DNA of 49,713 nt from an uncultured Gammaproteobacteria bacterium (lineage in GTDB: Bacteria; Pseudomonadota; Gammaproteobacteria; Pseudomonadales; Litorivicinaceae). Shown piece by piece: positions 1 to 7,196 of this stretch. The notes below the pieces were generated by a model that worked only from the letters and a program-made list of their open reading frames with translations, was not told the DNA's origin and did no database searches. The first letter of the stretch is position 1. Every line of letters starts with the position of its first letter. Location of the stretch: positions 1 through 49,713 of the forward strand of contig CAJXNQ010000011.1 in the NCBI GenBank assembly GCA_913057215.1, read 5' to 3'. Position numbers and translations under genes: made by a program.

Positions 1-137
1 GCCATGGTGACGCCAGTCACTGTCAAGATCACGATCGCGGCGATAAAGATCAAGGTATAGATCATCCGCGTCCGCGCCAACGCGTTCAGCTGGTTTTCAA
101 TCTCAATGAGATGCGGTGGAAGTGAAGATGTTGTCAT
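1..137 (-). CDS. phnE: phosphonate ABC transporter permease PhnE, N-terminal fragment cut by window edge
   Basis: Only the first 45 codons are present. The ATG is at 137 and the frame stays open to the window edge. The fragment has a short polar N-terminus followed by a hydrophobic stretch (MIYTLIFIAAIVILTVTGVT), the first membrane segment expected of a PhnE-type permease. The identification rests mainly on position: it is the third gene after phnC and phnD on the same strand, the classic phnCDE order. It would form the inner-membrane channel of the importer. A stable hairpin at 161-183 separates it from phnD. Confidence 0.75.
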   Translation of the reverse strand, partial: MTTSSLPPHLIEIENQLNALARTRMIYTLIFIAAIVILTVTGVTM

Positions 138-160
138 GTTGTTGTCCGTCACATTAAAGA

Positions 161-183
161 CGGGGCAGGCGATGCCTGCCCCG
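161..183 (-). terminator. perfect 10-bp stem-loop between phnD and phnE
   Basis: The arms CGGGGCAGGC and GCCTGCCCCG pair perfectly around a 3-nt loop. On the minus strand the stem is followed by TCTTTAAT, a weak U-tract. It lies 22 nt past the phnD stop and 23 nt before the phnE start. Such hairpins after a binding-protein gene commonly act as partial terminators or protect the upstream mRNA end, giving more binding protein than permease. The structure is seen directly; the role is inferred. Confidence 0.65.
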
Positions 184-205
184 TACGCTTAAGTTCGCAA
201 ACGAA

Positions 206-1174
206 TTAGCTTCCGCTTTCGAGCTTCGCTTTACGTGCCTTGATGATTGACTCATAGAAGGACTTATCAACTGGAACCCACGCACGAACCTGACCTGCAG
301 CCACGTTCTCGTTACACTTTGGATCGTTCTCGATGAGCCACTCTTTCATGCCAACCATGACATCACGCGCTTCCTGTGGAAGTGACGCAGGCATGACGAT
401 TGGGCCGTTCGGGATCAACTTTGAAGACCACACCTGGTGAATGTCGTCCATGTTCAAGATGCCCTTGTCAACCATCTTACGAAGGTTGCCTGATGTGTAG
501 CCTTCAGACCACTCACCAACACCTGAAACCCAAGTCACGGCAACATCAACGTCGCCATTGAGAACACCCAATACACCGTTTTCGTGACCACCCATGAACT
601 GAGTTGACTCGAAGTATGAGTCGAGATCGCCATACTCTTCAGCAAGCTCAATTGAAGGAATCAAAAATCCAGACGTTGAGTTTGGATCTGCGAAACCAAG
701 CTTCTTACCCTTCGCATCTTCGATCGTGCGGATGCCAGAATCTTTACGTGCCACCATCACTGAGTAGTAGCCTGTATCACCTGTTGGCTGCATACGCGTC
801 AAAACAGGAACTGTGAAGCCAGGCTTCTCAAGCTCCATACCGGCATAACCAGATGAGCCATACCATGTGTAGTCAAGGTTTCCACCCAACATGGCTTCCA
901 TGTTGCCTGCATAGTCCTTGAAGAAGAACATCTTCGCTGGAACGTTGTACGCCTGCTCAACATAGGTACCCAAGCACTCGTTACGTGCCAAGATGTCTTG
1001 TGCTGATTCGTCACCCAAGAATCCAACACGGAACTCAGGCTGGAATTGGCTCAAATCCATTTTAGGACCTGTGTAAGGGACTGAACCCGCTTCAGGCGCA
1101 TTGCTGTGGCCGCCGGCCATTACGAAAGACGAAGCAACCAAAGCCGCCGCGCCAAAGATCTTAGAAATCGACAT
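206..1174 (-). CDS. phnD: phosphonate/phosphite ABC transporter periplasmic binding protein PhnD
   Basis: Periplasmic solute-binding protein of the PhnD family (type 2 periplasmic fold) that hands phosphonate or a related reduced-P compound to PhnE/PhnC. It is 322 residues from the ATG at 1174, which has AGGAG (1182-1186) 7 nt upstream; a TTG five codons earlier lies inside that ribosome site and is rejected. Residues 1-20 form a signal peptide with no lipobox cysteine. Family hallmarks include DPNSTSG (163-169) in the ligand-binding region and a GGHENG segment near 195-200. It lies between phnC (34 bp away) and phnE. The exact ligand (2-aminoethylphosphonate, methylphosphonate, phosphite) cannot be read from the sequence. 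Confidence 0.92.
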   Translation of the reverse strand: MSISKIFGAAALVASSFVMAGGHSNAPEAGSVPYTGPKMDLSQFQPEFRVGFLGDESAQDILARNECLGTYVEQAYNVPAKMFFFKDYAGNMEAMLGGNLDYTWYGSSGYAGMELEKPGFTVPVLTRMQPTGDTGYYSVMVARKDSGIRTIEDAKGKKLGFADPNSTSGFLIPSIELAEEYGDLDSYFESTQFMGGHENGVLGVLNGDVDVAVTWVSGVGEWSEGYTSGNLRKMVDKGILNMDDIHQVWSSKLIPNGPIVMPASLPQEARDVMVGMKEWLIENDPKCNENVAAGQVRAWVPVDKSFYESIIKARKAKLESGS

Positions 1175-1208
1175 CGAATGTCTCCTCAATTGAAGTATTT
1201 ACGCGTTT

Positions 1209-2024
1209 TTATCCTGCAGCCTGCATAGCCTCAGGTTTTGGGGTTTCCCCCAAAGACGTGGATGTGACCCCCGGCTCGAACGCCTCATCCGCTTCCGCAC
1301 CATAAATTTCACGTGCTTTTTCATCACTGAGCTGATCTGGGCTGCCATCGAATACGATTTCGCCCTTGAACATCCCAATCACGCGGTGGCAGTAGTTTCG
1401 TGCGGTATCGAGTGTGTGGAGGTTACAAATAACGGTCATCTGCTCGTCTTCGTTGATGGATTTCAAGGCATCCATCACCAGACGTGCATTGAGTGGATCG
1501 AGTGATGCAATAGGCTCATCCGCCAATAACATTTTTGGCTCTTGCATCATGGCCCGACAGATGGCGACGCGCTGCTGCTGTCCGCCTGAGAGACTCTCCG
1601 CCCGTTGCAGCGCAGCTTCAGCCACTCCGAAACGATCCAGTAGCATCAGCGCACGCGCGCGCTCTTCATCGGAGAACAGCTTCAGTGACGCACGAAGTGT
1701 CGATTGCGTGTTCAGGCGACCCAACATCACATTGGTCAGCGCATCCAAACGATTCACCAGATTGAACTGTTGGAAAATCATGGCGCAGTCTTTATGCCAA
1801 CGGCGCTTGGCGGCACCTTTAAAGGACAGCACATCTTGCCCATCGACAATGATTTGACCTGAAGTCGCCTTGTTCAGACGATTAATACAGCGGAGCAATG
1901 TCGATTTACCTGCTCCCGAGCGGCCAATGATCCCGATCACTTCGGGCTGATCCGACGAGAACGACACATTGTTCAGTGCAATGTTGGATCCGAACTTTTT
2001 AATGAGGTTTTTAACTTCAAGCAT
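1209..2024 (-). CDS. phnC: phosphonate ABC transporter ATP-binding protein PhnC
   Basis: Cytoplasmic ATPase that drives phosphonate import with PhnD and PhnE. It is 271 residues. Walker A is GRSGAGKST (34-42), the ABC signature is LSGGQ (145-149) and Walker B is MLLADE (165-170). The ATG at 2024 has an AAGGGAG-type ribosome site just upstream. It has a C-terminal tail of roughly 25 residues beyond the ATPase core, rich in E, P and T, of unknown role. It is first gene of the phnCDE operon. No C-P lyase genes (phnGHIJKLM) are visible, so the fate of the imported compound is not shown by this window. Confidence 0.93.
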   Translation of the reverse strand: MLEVKNLIKKFGSNIALNNVSFSSDQPEVIGIIGRSGAGKSTLLRCINRLNKATSGQIIVDGQDVLSFKGAAKRRWHKDCAMIFQQFNLVNRLDALTNVMLGRLNTQSTLRASLKLFSDEERARALMLLDRFGVAEAALQRAESLSGGQQQRVAICRAMMQEPKMLLADEPIASLDPLNARLVMDALKSINEDEQMTVICNLHTLDTARNYCHRVIGMFKGEIVFDGSPDQLSDEKAREIYGAEADEAFEPGVTSTSLGETPKPEAMQAAG

Positions 2025-2087
2025 GCGCCTCTCCCTTTTCTGATGGAGGAGGCTATCCAGACAAGATGACCATCACGTGTCGTTTAT

Positions 2088-2105
2088 GTGAAAAATTGAT
2101 GACAA
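2088..2105 (-). promoter_or_regulatory. Pho-box-like site upstream of phnC
   Basis: On the minus strand this reads TTGTCATCAATTTTTCAC. It resembles the PhoB box of two 7-bp direct repeats (CTGTCAT, 4-bp spacer, CTGTCAY): the first repeat matches 6 of 7 and the second 5 of 7. It sits about 64 nt upstream of the phnC ATG, a suitable place for PhoB activation under phosphate starvation. The match was made by eye and only one box is clear. Confidence 0.4.
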
Positions 2106-2138
2106 CTTGAGACCTTGGTCGACAAGGCGAACTATCGG

Positions 2139-3272
2139 CTACTTGGCTGCGTCGATGCGCTGAAAAATCCGGATTTGGCCCAGCCAAGGTGGGGTCTCAA
2201 CGGACCGAAGTTGTGCCTCAGTCACTGCCTGAGAAGTAATCAGATCCACGTCCACACGACCTTTCAAGTAATGCAAATTGAATTGATCAATCTCACAGAG
2301 ACCAGTCCATACTGCTGTGAGCTCGGATTCAATCTCTTCTCGCAGTGGTCGCAAACTCGGCGGCAGATCCTGATCCATCTCTGCATCATCTTCGGGATCA
2401 ACGTGAAAGGTAATGTCACTGATTTGAGGGAACTGTGCGCGCAAGGTTGCTGCAACCCAACAGCCGATCTCATGGCCTTCAGACACCGACACCTTCGGAT
2501 TGACCTGCAAATGCATGTCAAGCAGTGTCTTGCCGCCCATTGTCCGTGTCCGAATGTGGTGAATATCTCGAAGACCGGGAATGGCTAAAGCAGCTGCGCG
2601 CATTGCCTCAACATCTTCATCAGGCAGGGCCGTATCAATTAATTCCGCCATCGACTCCCACAGCAGCTCGACCGCAATTTTGGCAATCAGCAGGGCCACA
2701 ACCAAGGCCGCCAAGGCATCAAGCCACACCTGATCAAAGGCCACACCGACAAGGCCAATCAACACCGCAATCGAAGACAAACTGTCGCTTCGAGCGTGCC
2801 ATGCATTGGCCTCGAGAAGTTTTGATTTCAGCTGCTTTGCATAGTGCAGCGTGTAATGAAAGAGCCCCTCTTTGGCAAGAATCGAGGCGATGGCAACCGC
2901 AAACGCCAGCGGTCCAAGGATGACCTCAGCGGTCTCATCAAATAACCGTTGCACCCCATCAAACAAAATGCCCCCGGCCACCACCAAGAGCACCACACCG
3001 AGCGCAAGCGTCGCCAAAGTTTCGATCCGATCATGGCCGTAGGGATGATTGGCATCAGGTTCCTCGCGACTCCACTTTGCGGCCAGAACCACGAGGATGT
3101 CGGTGCCTAAATCCGATAACGAATGCACCCCGTCAGCGATCAAGGCATGACTGTTGGCCACCCATCCCACGGCAATTTTTGATGCACCGAGTAAGCCATC
3201 GACAACTGCACCGATGACCGTCACACGCGTCATCAACTGCGTGTCCTGTTGGTGTTGTGTTAGCCGATCCAT
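2139..3272 (-). CDS. cation diffusion facilitator (CDF) family efflux transporter
   Basis: Inner-membrane divalent-cation/proton antiporter, 377 residues. The ATG at 3272 overlaps the stop of the upstream HupE-like gene by 13 nt and has GGAG about 10 nt before it; the open frame runs 33 codons further upstream but that part lies inside the neighbour and is rejected. Two HxxxD metal-site motifs are visible: HSLSD (50-54) in TM2 and HARSD (159-163) in TM5. This His/Asp-His/Asp pattern is typical of zinc-type CDFs, whereas E. coli FieF has Asp at the first position. A cytoplasmic C-terminal domain with several His follows, longer than the minimal family form. It is probably translationally coupled to the HupE-like gene, suggesting joint metal handling. 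Confidence 0.88.
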   Translation of the reverse strand: MDRLTQHQQDTQLMTRVTVIGAVVDGLLGASKIAVGWVANSHALIADGVHSLSDLGTDILVVLAAKWSREEPDANHPYGHDRIETLATLALGVVLLVVAGGILFDGVQRLFDETAEVILGPLAFAVAIASILAKEGLFHYTLHYAKQLKSKLLEANAWHARSDSLSSIAVLIGLVGVAFDQVWLDALAALVVALLIAKIAVELLWESMAELIDTALPDEDVEAMRAAALAIPGLRDIHHIRTRTMGGKTLLDMHLQVNPKVSVSEGHEIGCWVAATLRAQFPQISDITFHVDPEDDAEMDQDLPPSLRPLREEIESELTAVWTGLCEIDQFNLHYLKGRVDVDLITSQAVTEAQLRSVETPPWLGQIRIFQRIDAAK

Positions 3273-4387
3273 CCCAAGCGCTCCACGAGCCAGTAAAGGC
3301 CCAACCCACCAATCAAAACAGACACCGGCATCGCCACCCGGGTGCGGTACCAAGGCGCCTGAAGCACCCAAATTCCGACGGCGAAATAGGCCAGCGCGAT
3401 AATAAACAGCTGACCCAATTCCACGCCCAGATTAAACGCGAGTAAGCCTACGACAAAATCCCGTGCCGGCAACCCAAGTTCAGTCAATACACTGGCAAAC
3501 CCAAGCCCATGCAGCAAGCCAAATGCAAACACAATGACGGTCCGAGAGCGCTTCACCTGGGTTTGTAGACAATTCTCAAATGCAATAAACACAATCGAAG
3601 CCGCGATCAGTGGCTCAACGATCGATGCCGGCAGGGTCAATACACCGTACAAGCCCATGGCAAGCGTCACCGAGTGTGCCACTGTAAAGGCGGTCACCTG
3701 AATCACCAGATCAATCAAGCGCTTGGAGATGAGCGTCAAGCCGAGAATAAAGACGATGTGATCCAAGCCTTTGGGTACGATGTGGGTAAAGCCCAGTTCG
3801 ATGTATTCCCAAACAATGGCTGTGACGGATCGAGTCACACCTTCACGCAATACAAAGGGGTCTGAGGTTTGACCATGACGCACGTATTGGACAGACGGCT
3901 CAGCCTCACCGAGGTATACCCGCACTGCTGTATCAGGCAGCGCATCACCGGTTGCGTAGCTTAGGGTCTGCGCGCCATCAGGCAACGCACCCACCAATCG
4001 GATTTGAGTATCGCGTGGCAGCTCTGGATCGGCCTCAGGAAGCACATCAAGACCGATCGTGGTCAACCGAATGCGTTGGCCGTCGGAGCGGATATCCACT
4101 GCCCGCGCAAAGGCACTGAACTGAGGGGCAAATTCCGCCGCCAATGCCTCGGCCGACAACGCGCGAAGCCGATCATAGGCATCCACATTGGGGGAATCAT
4201 CGGTATCACTGAGTGTCGGATTGACGTCCGCCATCCAGGCCTCAAGGTTGGTCTCGAGCGTCAGTTCAAAGACCCCATCGGCTTCAAGCTGGATGGTGGC
4301 AATGGCCGGGCGCATTTCATGTGCCATTGCGCCCATCGACACAAGGCCCAACAACAAACCAAACAGGGTACGATGTACGATACTCAC
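3260..4387 (-). CDS. HupE/UreJ-family membrane protein with N-terminal periplasmic domain
   Basis: It has 375 residues. A signal peptide (1-22, ending AMA) is followed by a periplasmic region of about 160 residues and then a C-terminal membrane domain with about six helices. Family motifs are GFTHIVPKGLDH (199-210), TAFTVAHS (232-239) and HGLGF (293-297); the histidines could ligate a metal. Relatives are linked to nickel/cobalt uptake (HupE, UreJ), but this longer two-domain subfamily has no settled function. The start is GTG at 4387, because a stop codon directly precedes it in frame; the ribosome site is weak. It overlaps the CDF gene by 13 nt and is divergent from a DUF4198 gene only 27 bp away. 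Confidence 0.82.
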   Translation of the reverse strand: MSIVHRTLFGLLLGLVSMGAMAHEMRPAIATIQLEADGVFELTLETNLEAWMADVNPTLSDTDDSPNVDAYDRLRALSAEALAAEFAPQFSAFARAVDIRSDGQRIRLTTIGLDVLPEADPELPRDTQIRLVGALPDGAQTLSYATGDALPDTAVRVYLGEAEPSVQYVRHGQTSDPFVLREGVTRSVTAIVWEYIELGFTHIVPKGLDHIVFILGLTLISKRLIDLVIQVTAFTVAHSVTLAMGLYGVLTLPASIVEPLIAASIVFIAFENCLQTQVKRSRTVIVFAFGLLHGLGFASVLTELGLPARDFVVGLLAFNLGVELGQLFIIALAYFAVGIWVLQAPWYRTRVAMPVSVLIGGLGLYWLVERLGWIG

Positions 4388-4414
4388 TCAATGACACCAC
4401 GGGATAATCGGGCC

Positions 4415-5206
4415 ATGACGATACACCAGAAATTCGGATACTTCATTGCGGCGCTGAGTCTGAGTGTGTCTGCAAGCGCACATGAGTTTTGGATTGAACC
4501 CAGCACCCATCACCTGGACGCACCCGCGCCTGTCGAAGTCACACTCCGAGTCGGTGAAACCTTTCGCGGCAGCCCACAGTCGTATCTGCCGAGTGAGATT
4601 CAGGCCTTTGCATTGGTCAACCAGACCACCGAAACCATCTCAGGAGTACTCGGTGATTCACGGCCTGCTGCCACAATCACGCCAACCACAGGCTTGAATC
4701 AAATCATGCACTGGACCGCTCCGTCGGTGATCCGGTTCTCCGAAGGTGACGTCCGCTGGCCGGACTATGTTGAACTCGATGGCTTGGCGCGCCAACTGGC
4801 GCGCCACCCCGAGATTCAACAGGTCACCCCTGTCACCGAGCACTACATCCGCACAGCAAAAAGTTTGGTGACCGTTGGCCCGGGGCCGTTTGAAGACCGA
4901 CTGACCCAAACCATGCCCTTTGAAATCGTGCGTCAAGGCCGCTTTGATCGACTGACTCCGGGCGCGCACACCTTTCAATTACACACCACAGATCACCCCA
5001 AGGACGATGTCCTCATCAAAGCGTTTCGCTACAGTGATCGCGCTGTGGTGGATGAGGCCTACACCAATGCAAGCGGCCAGGTTACATTGGACTTGCCGAG
5101 TGCTGACACCTATCTCATCAGCGGTGTCGTGATCGCGCCCGACCCGGATCCATCATCCGACTGGATCAGTCACTGGCCAAGTCTGACGCTCGCAGTCGTT
5201 GAGTGA
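4415..5206 (+). CDS. secreted DUF4198-family protein
   Basis: It has 263 residues. Residues 1-22 form a signal peptide ending ASA, so the mature protein would begin His-Glu-Phe-Trp, the usual start of DUF4198 proteins. The rest looks like a beta-rich periplasmic domain with no membrane segments. DUF4198 proteins often sit near metal-uptake genes and the family was once annotated as a nickel-uptake component, but its function is unproven. The ATG at 4415 is chosen for the clean signal peptide; an in-frame ATG at 4391 is the alternative. Its 3' end overlaps the opposite-strand tcdA by 41 bp. The adjacent HupE-like and CDF genes suggest a role in metal binding or delivery (inference). Confidence 0.8.
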   Translation: MTIHQKFGYFIAALSLSVSASAHEFWIEPSTHHLDAPAPVEVTLRVGETFRGSPQSYLPSEIQAFALVNQTTETISGVLGDSRPAATITPTTGLNQIMHWTAPSVIRFSEGDVRWPDYVELDGLARQLARHPEIQQVTPVTEHYIRTAKSLVTVGPGPFEDRLTQTMPFEIVRQGRFDRLTPGAHTFQLHTTDHPKDDVLIKAFRYSDRAVVDEAYTNASGQVTLDLPSADTYLISGVVIAPDPDPSSDWISHWPSLTLAVVE

Positions 5207-5969
5207 GTAAATCATCCAGCACCCGGGCTGTCGCATAGAACCCAAAGGTCGCTGTCACATGTGTCACCGCGCCCAGGCTTCCAGCACAATCGAGGCGGCT
5301 CGCACCTCCCGGTTTTTGCTGGCCGATTTGACCATCGGCTTGGAGATAGCGCGTTTGTTCATCGGAATACACAGCCGGCACCGAAAAACGCTTCCCAGGC
5401 GTTCGTGAAAAGCCATGGCGATTACGAAGCGTCTGGCGGACGGATGCCAAGAGCGCATCGCCATCTGTCTTCGACAGGTCGCGCACTTGGATTTTTGATG
5501 GATCGATGCGCCCGCCGGCCGCGCCAACGGTCAGCACCGGGATGCGCAGGCGACGACAATGGGCAATCAACGCGGACTTCGCCATCTGATTGTCACCACA
5601 GTCAATGACGTAATCCAACCGATCGGTAATCTGTTCAGCCACTGTCTTTTCAGTGACAAACCCATGGATCAGGGAGATCTGAAGCTGAGGATGGATGGCC
5701 TGTGCGCGATGCGCCATGGCTTCAATTTTCGACTGGCCAATGGTGTCGCGCGTGGTGTGCACTTGGCGATTGGTGTTGGTGACGCAGATATCATCAAGAT
5801 CAGCCAGTGTGAGATGACCGACTCCCGAGCGCGCCAAGCTCTCAACCACCCAAGAACCGACACCACCGACGCCAACAACCGCCACGTGAGCCGCCTGAAA
5901 CACAGCATAGGCGCCCTGTCCGTACAGACGATCGATGCCTGCAAAGGCATCAGGTGTCGTCGCGGACAT
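5166..5969 (-). CDS. tcdA: tRNA threonylcarbamoyladenosine dehydratase TcdA (CsdL)
   Basis: E1-like (ThiF/MoeB fold) enzyme that uses ATP to cyclise t6A37 to ct6A in tRNAs decoding ANN codons. It is 267 residues from the ATG at 5969, which overlaps the lysC end by 20 nt; the open frame extends upstream only in lysC shadow. The nucleotide-binding motif GVGGVG is at 33-38, followed by DLDDICVTNTNRQ (57-69), and DCGDN lies further on, all typical of this branch. TcdA usually works with CsdA/CsdE for sulfur supply; neither is in the window. The gene is last in a recX-alaS-lysC-tcdA run and its tail overlaps the DUF4198 gene. Confidence 0.9.
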   Translation of the reverse strand: MSATTPDAFAGIDRLYGQGAYAVFQAAHVAVVGVGGVGSWVVESLARSGVGHLTLADLDDICVTNTNRQVHTTRDTIGQSKIEAMAHRAQAIHPQLQISLIHGFVTEKTVAEQITDRLDYVIDCGDNQMAKSALIAHCRRLRIPVLTVGAAGGRIDPSKIQVRDLSKTDGDALLASVRQTLRNRHGFSRTPGKRFSVPAVYSDEQTRYLQADGQIGQQKPGGASRLDCAGSLGAVTHVTATFGFYATARVLDDLLTQRLRASDLASD

Positions 5970-7188
5970 CCTCGTCTGCCAAGTCAAACGCGGAATGCAA
6001 TGCGCGGACGGCCAGCTCCAAATACTTCTCATCCACCACCACTGAGATTTTGATCTCACTGGTGGAAATCATCTGAATATTGATGCCCTCAGCAGCCAAG
6101 GTTTCAAACATTTGGCTGGCCACGCCTGCATGAGAGCGCATCCCGACACCCACTACCGAGACCTTGCAGATCTTGGCGTCCTTGCGGACCTCGCGTGCAC
6201 CCAAGGCCGCCGACACACCCTCTAAGACCTCATAGGCGGTCTCTACATCGTTTCGATGCACGGTAAAGGTGAAATCGGTGGTCTGATCCGCCCCCACATT
6301 TTGTACGATCATGTCGACTTCGATATTTTGCGCGCCAATCGGTGCCAAAATCTTGGCCGCCACACCCGGCACATCAGGCACACCTAATAATGTCAGCTTG
6401 GCCTCATCCCGGTTAAAAGCGATACCAGAAATCACTGGCTGTTCCATGGAATCCAACTCCTCGGTCGTAATCAGTGTGCCAGGCCCCTCTTCAAAGGTGG
6501 ACAGCACACGCAGTGGCACGTTGTATTTTCCTGCAAATTCAACAGATCGAATCTGCAACACTTTGGATCCGAGAGACGCCATCTCAAGCATCTCTTCAAA
6601 GGTGATTTTGGGTAACCGGCGCGCCTGATCCACGACACGGGGATCGGTGGTATAGACCCCATCCACATCGGTGTAAATCTGACACTCATCAGCACCGAGA
6701 GCCGCCGCCAAGGCAACCGCTGTGGTATCCGAGCCGCCACGTCCTAAGGTGGTGATGTTACCGTCTGCATCCATGCCCTGAAATCCAGCCACAATGACGA
6801 CCGAACCGGCATCCAAATCTGTGCGCATCTTGGCGTCATCAATGGCTTGGATCCGCGCCTTGGTGTGCGCGGAGTCTGTATGAATCCGCACCTGTCCACC
6901 GGTGTATGATTTGGCATTGCAGTTCAGTTCACTGAGCGCCATCGACAAGAGCGCAATCGTGACCTGCTCACCGGTTGAAACCAGTACGTCCATTTCCCGT
7001 GGGATCGGTCGATCTGAGATCTCATTGGCCAACCCGATCAACCGGTTGGTCTCACCACTCATGGCAGAGACCACCACGACAACATCGTGTCCTGCCTCGC
7101 GGAAGCCTTTGACTTTACGCGCAACCCCTTGGATGCGCTCAACGGTCCCGACGCTGGTCCCGCCGTATTTTTGTACGATTAATGCCAT
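5950..7188 (-). CDS. lysC: aspartate kinase LysC
   Basis: Cytoplasmic aspartokinase: aspartate + ATP to 4-phospho-aspartate, the entry step to lysine, threonine, methionine and diaminopimelate. It has 412 residues, the monofunctional length. The N-terminal kinase motif KYGGTSV is at 7-13 and STGEQV follows at about 70-76; the C-terminal third carries two ACT domains for feedback control. The ATG at 7188 has AGGA about 6 nt upstream and lies 8 bp after the alaS stop. The alaS-lysC pairing is common in gammaproteobacteria, where csrA often follows; here tcdA takes that place. Confidence 0.96.
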   Translation of the reverse strand: MALIVQKYGGTSVGTVERIQGVARKVKGFREAGHDVVVVVSAMSGETNRLIGLANEISDRPIPREMDVLVSTGEQVTIALLSMALSELNCNAKSYTGGQVRIHTDSAHTKARIQAIDDAKMRTDLDAGSVVIVAGFQGMDADGNITTLGRGGSDTTAVALAAALGADECQIYTDVDGVYTTDPRVVDQARRLPKITFEEMLEMASLGSKVLQIRSVEFAGKYNVPLRVLSTFEEGPGTLITTEELDSMEQPVISGIAFNRDEAKLTLLGVPDVPGVAAKILAPIGAQNIEVDMIVQNVGADQTTDFTFTVHRNDVETAYEVLEGVSAALGAREVRKDAKICKVSVVGVGMRSHAGVASQMFETLAAEGINIQMISTSEIKISVVVDEKYLELAVRALHSAFDLADEDVRDDT

Positions 7189-7196
7189 CCTTGATC

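Noticed and set aside
3273-3371. 33-codon N-terminal extension of the CDF gene
   Set aside because: It lies inside the HupE-like coding sequence and has no CDF similarity; the ATG at 3272 has a ribosome site.
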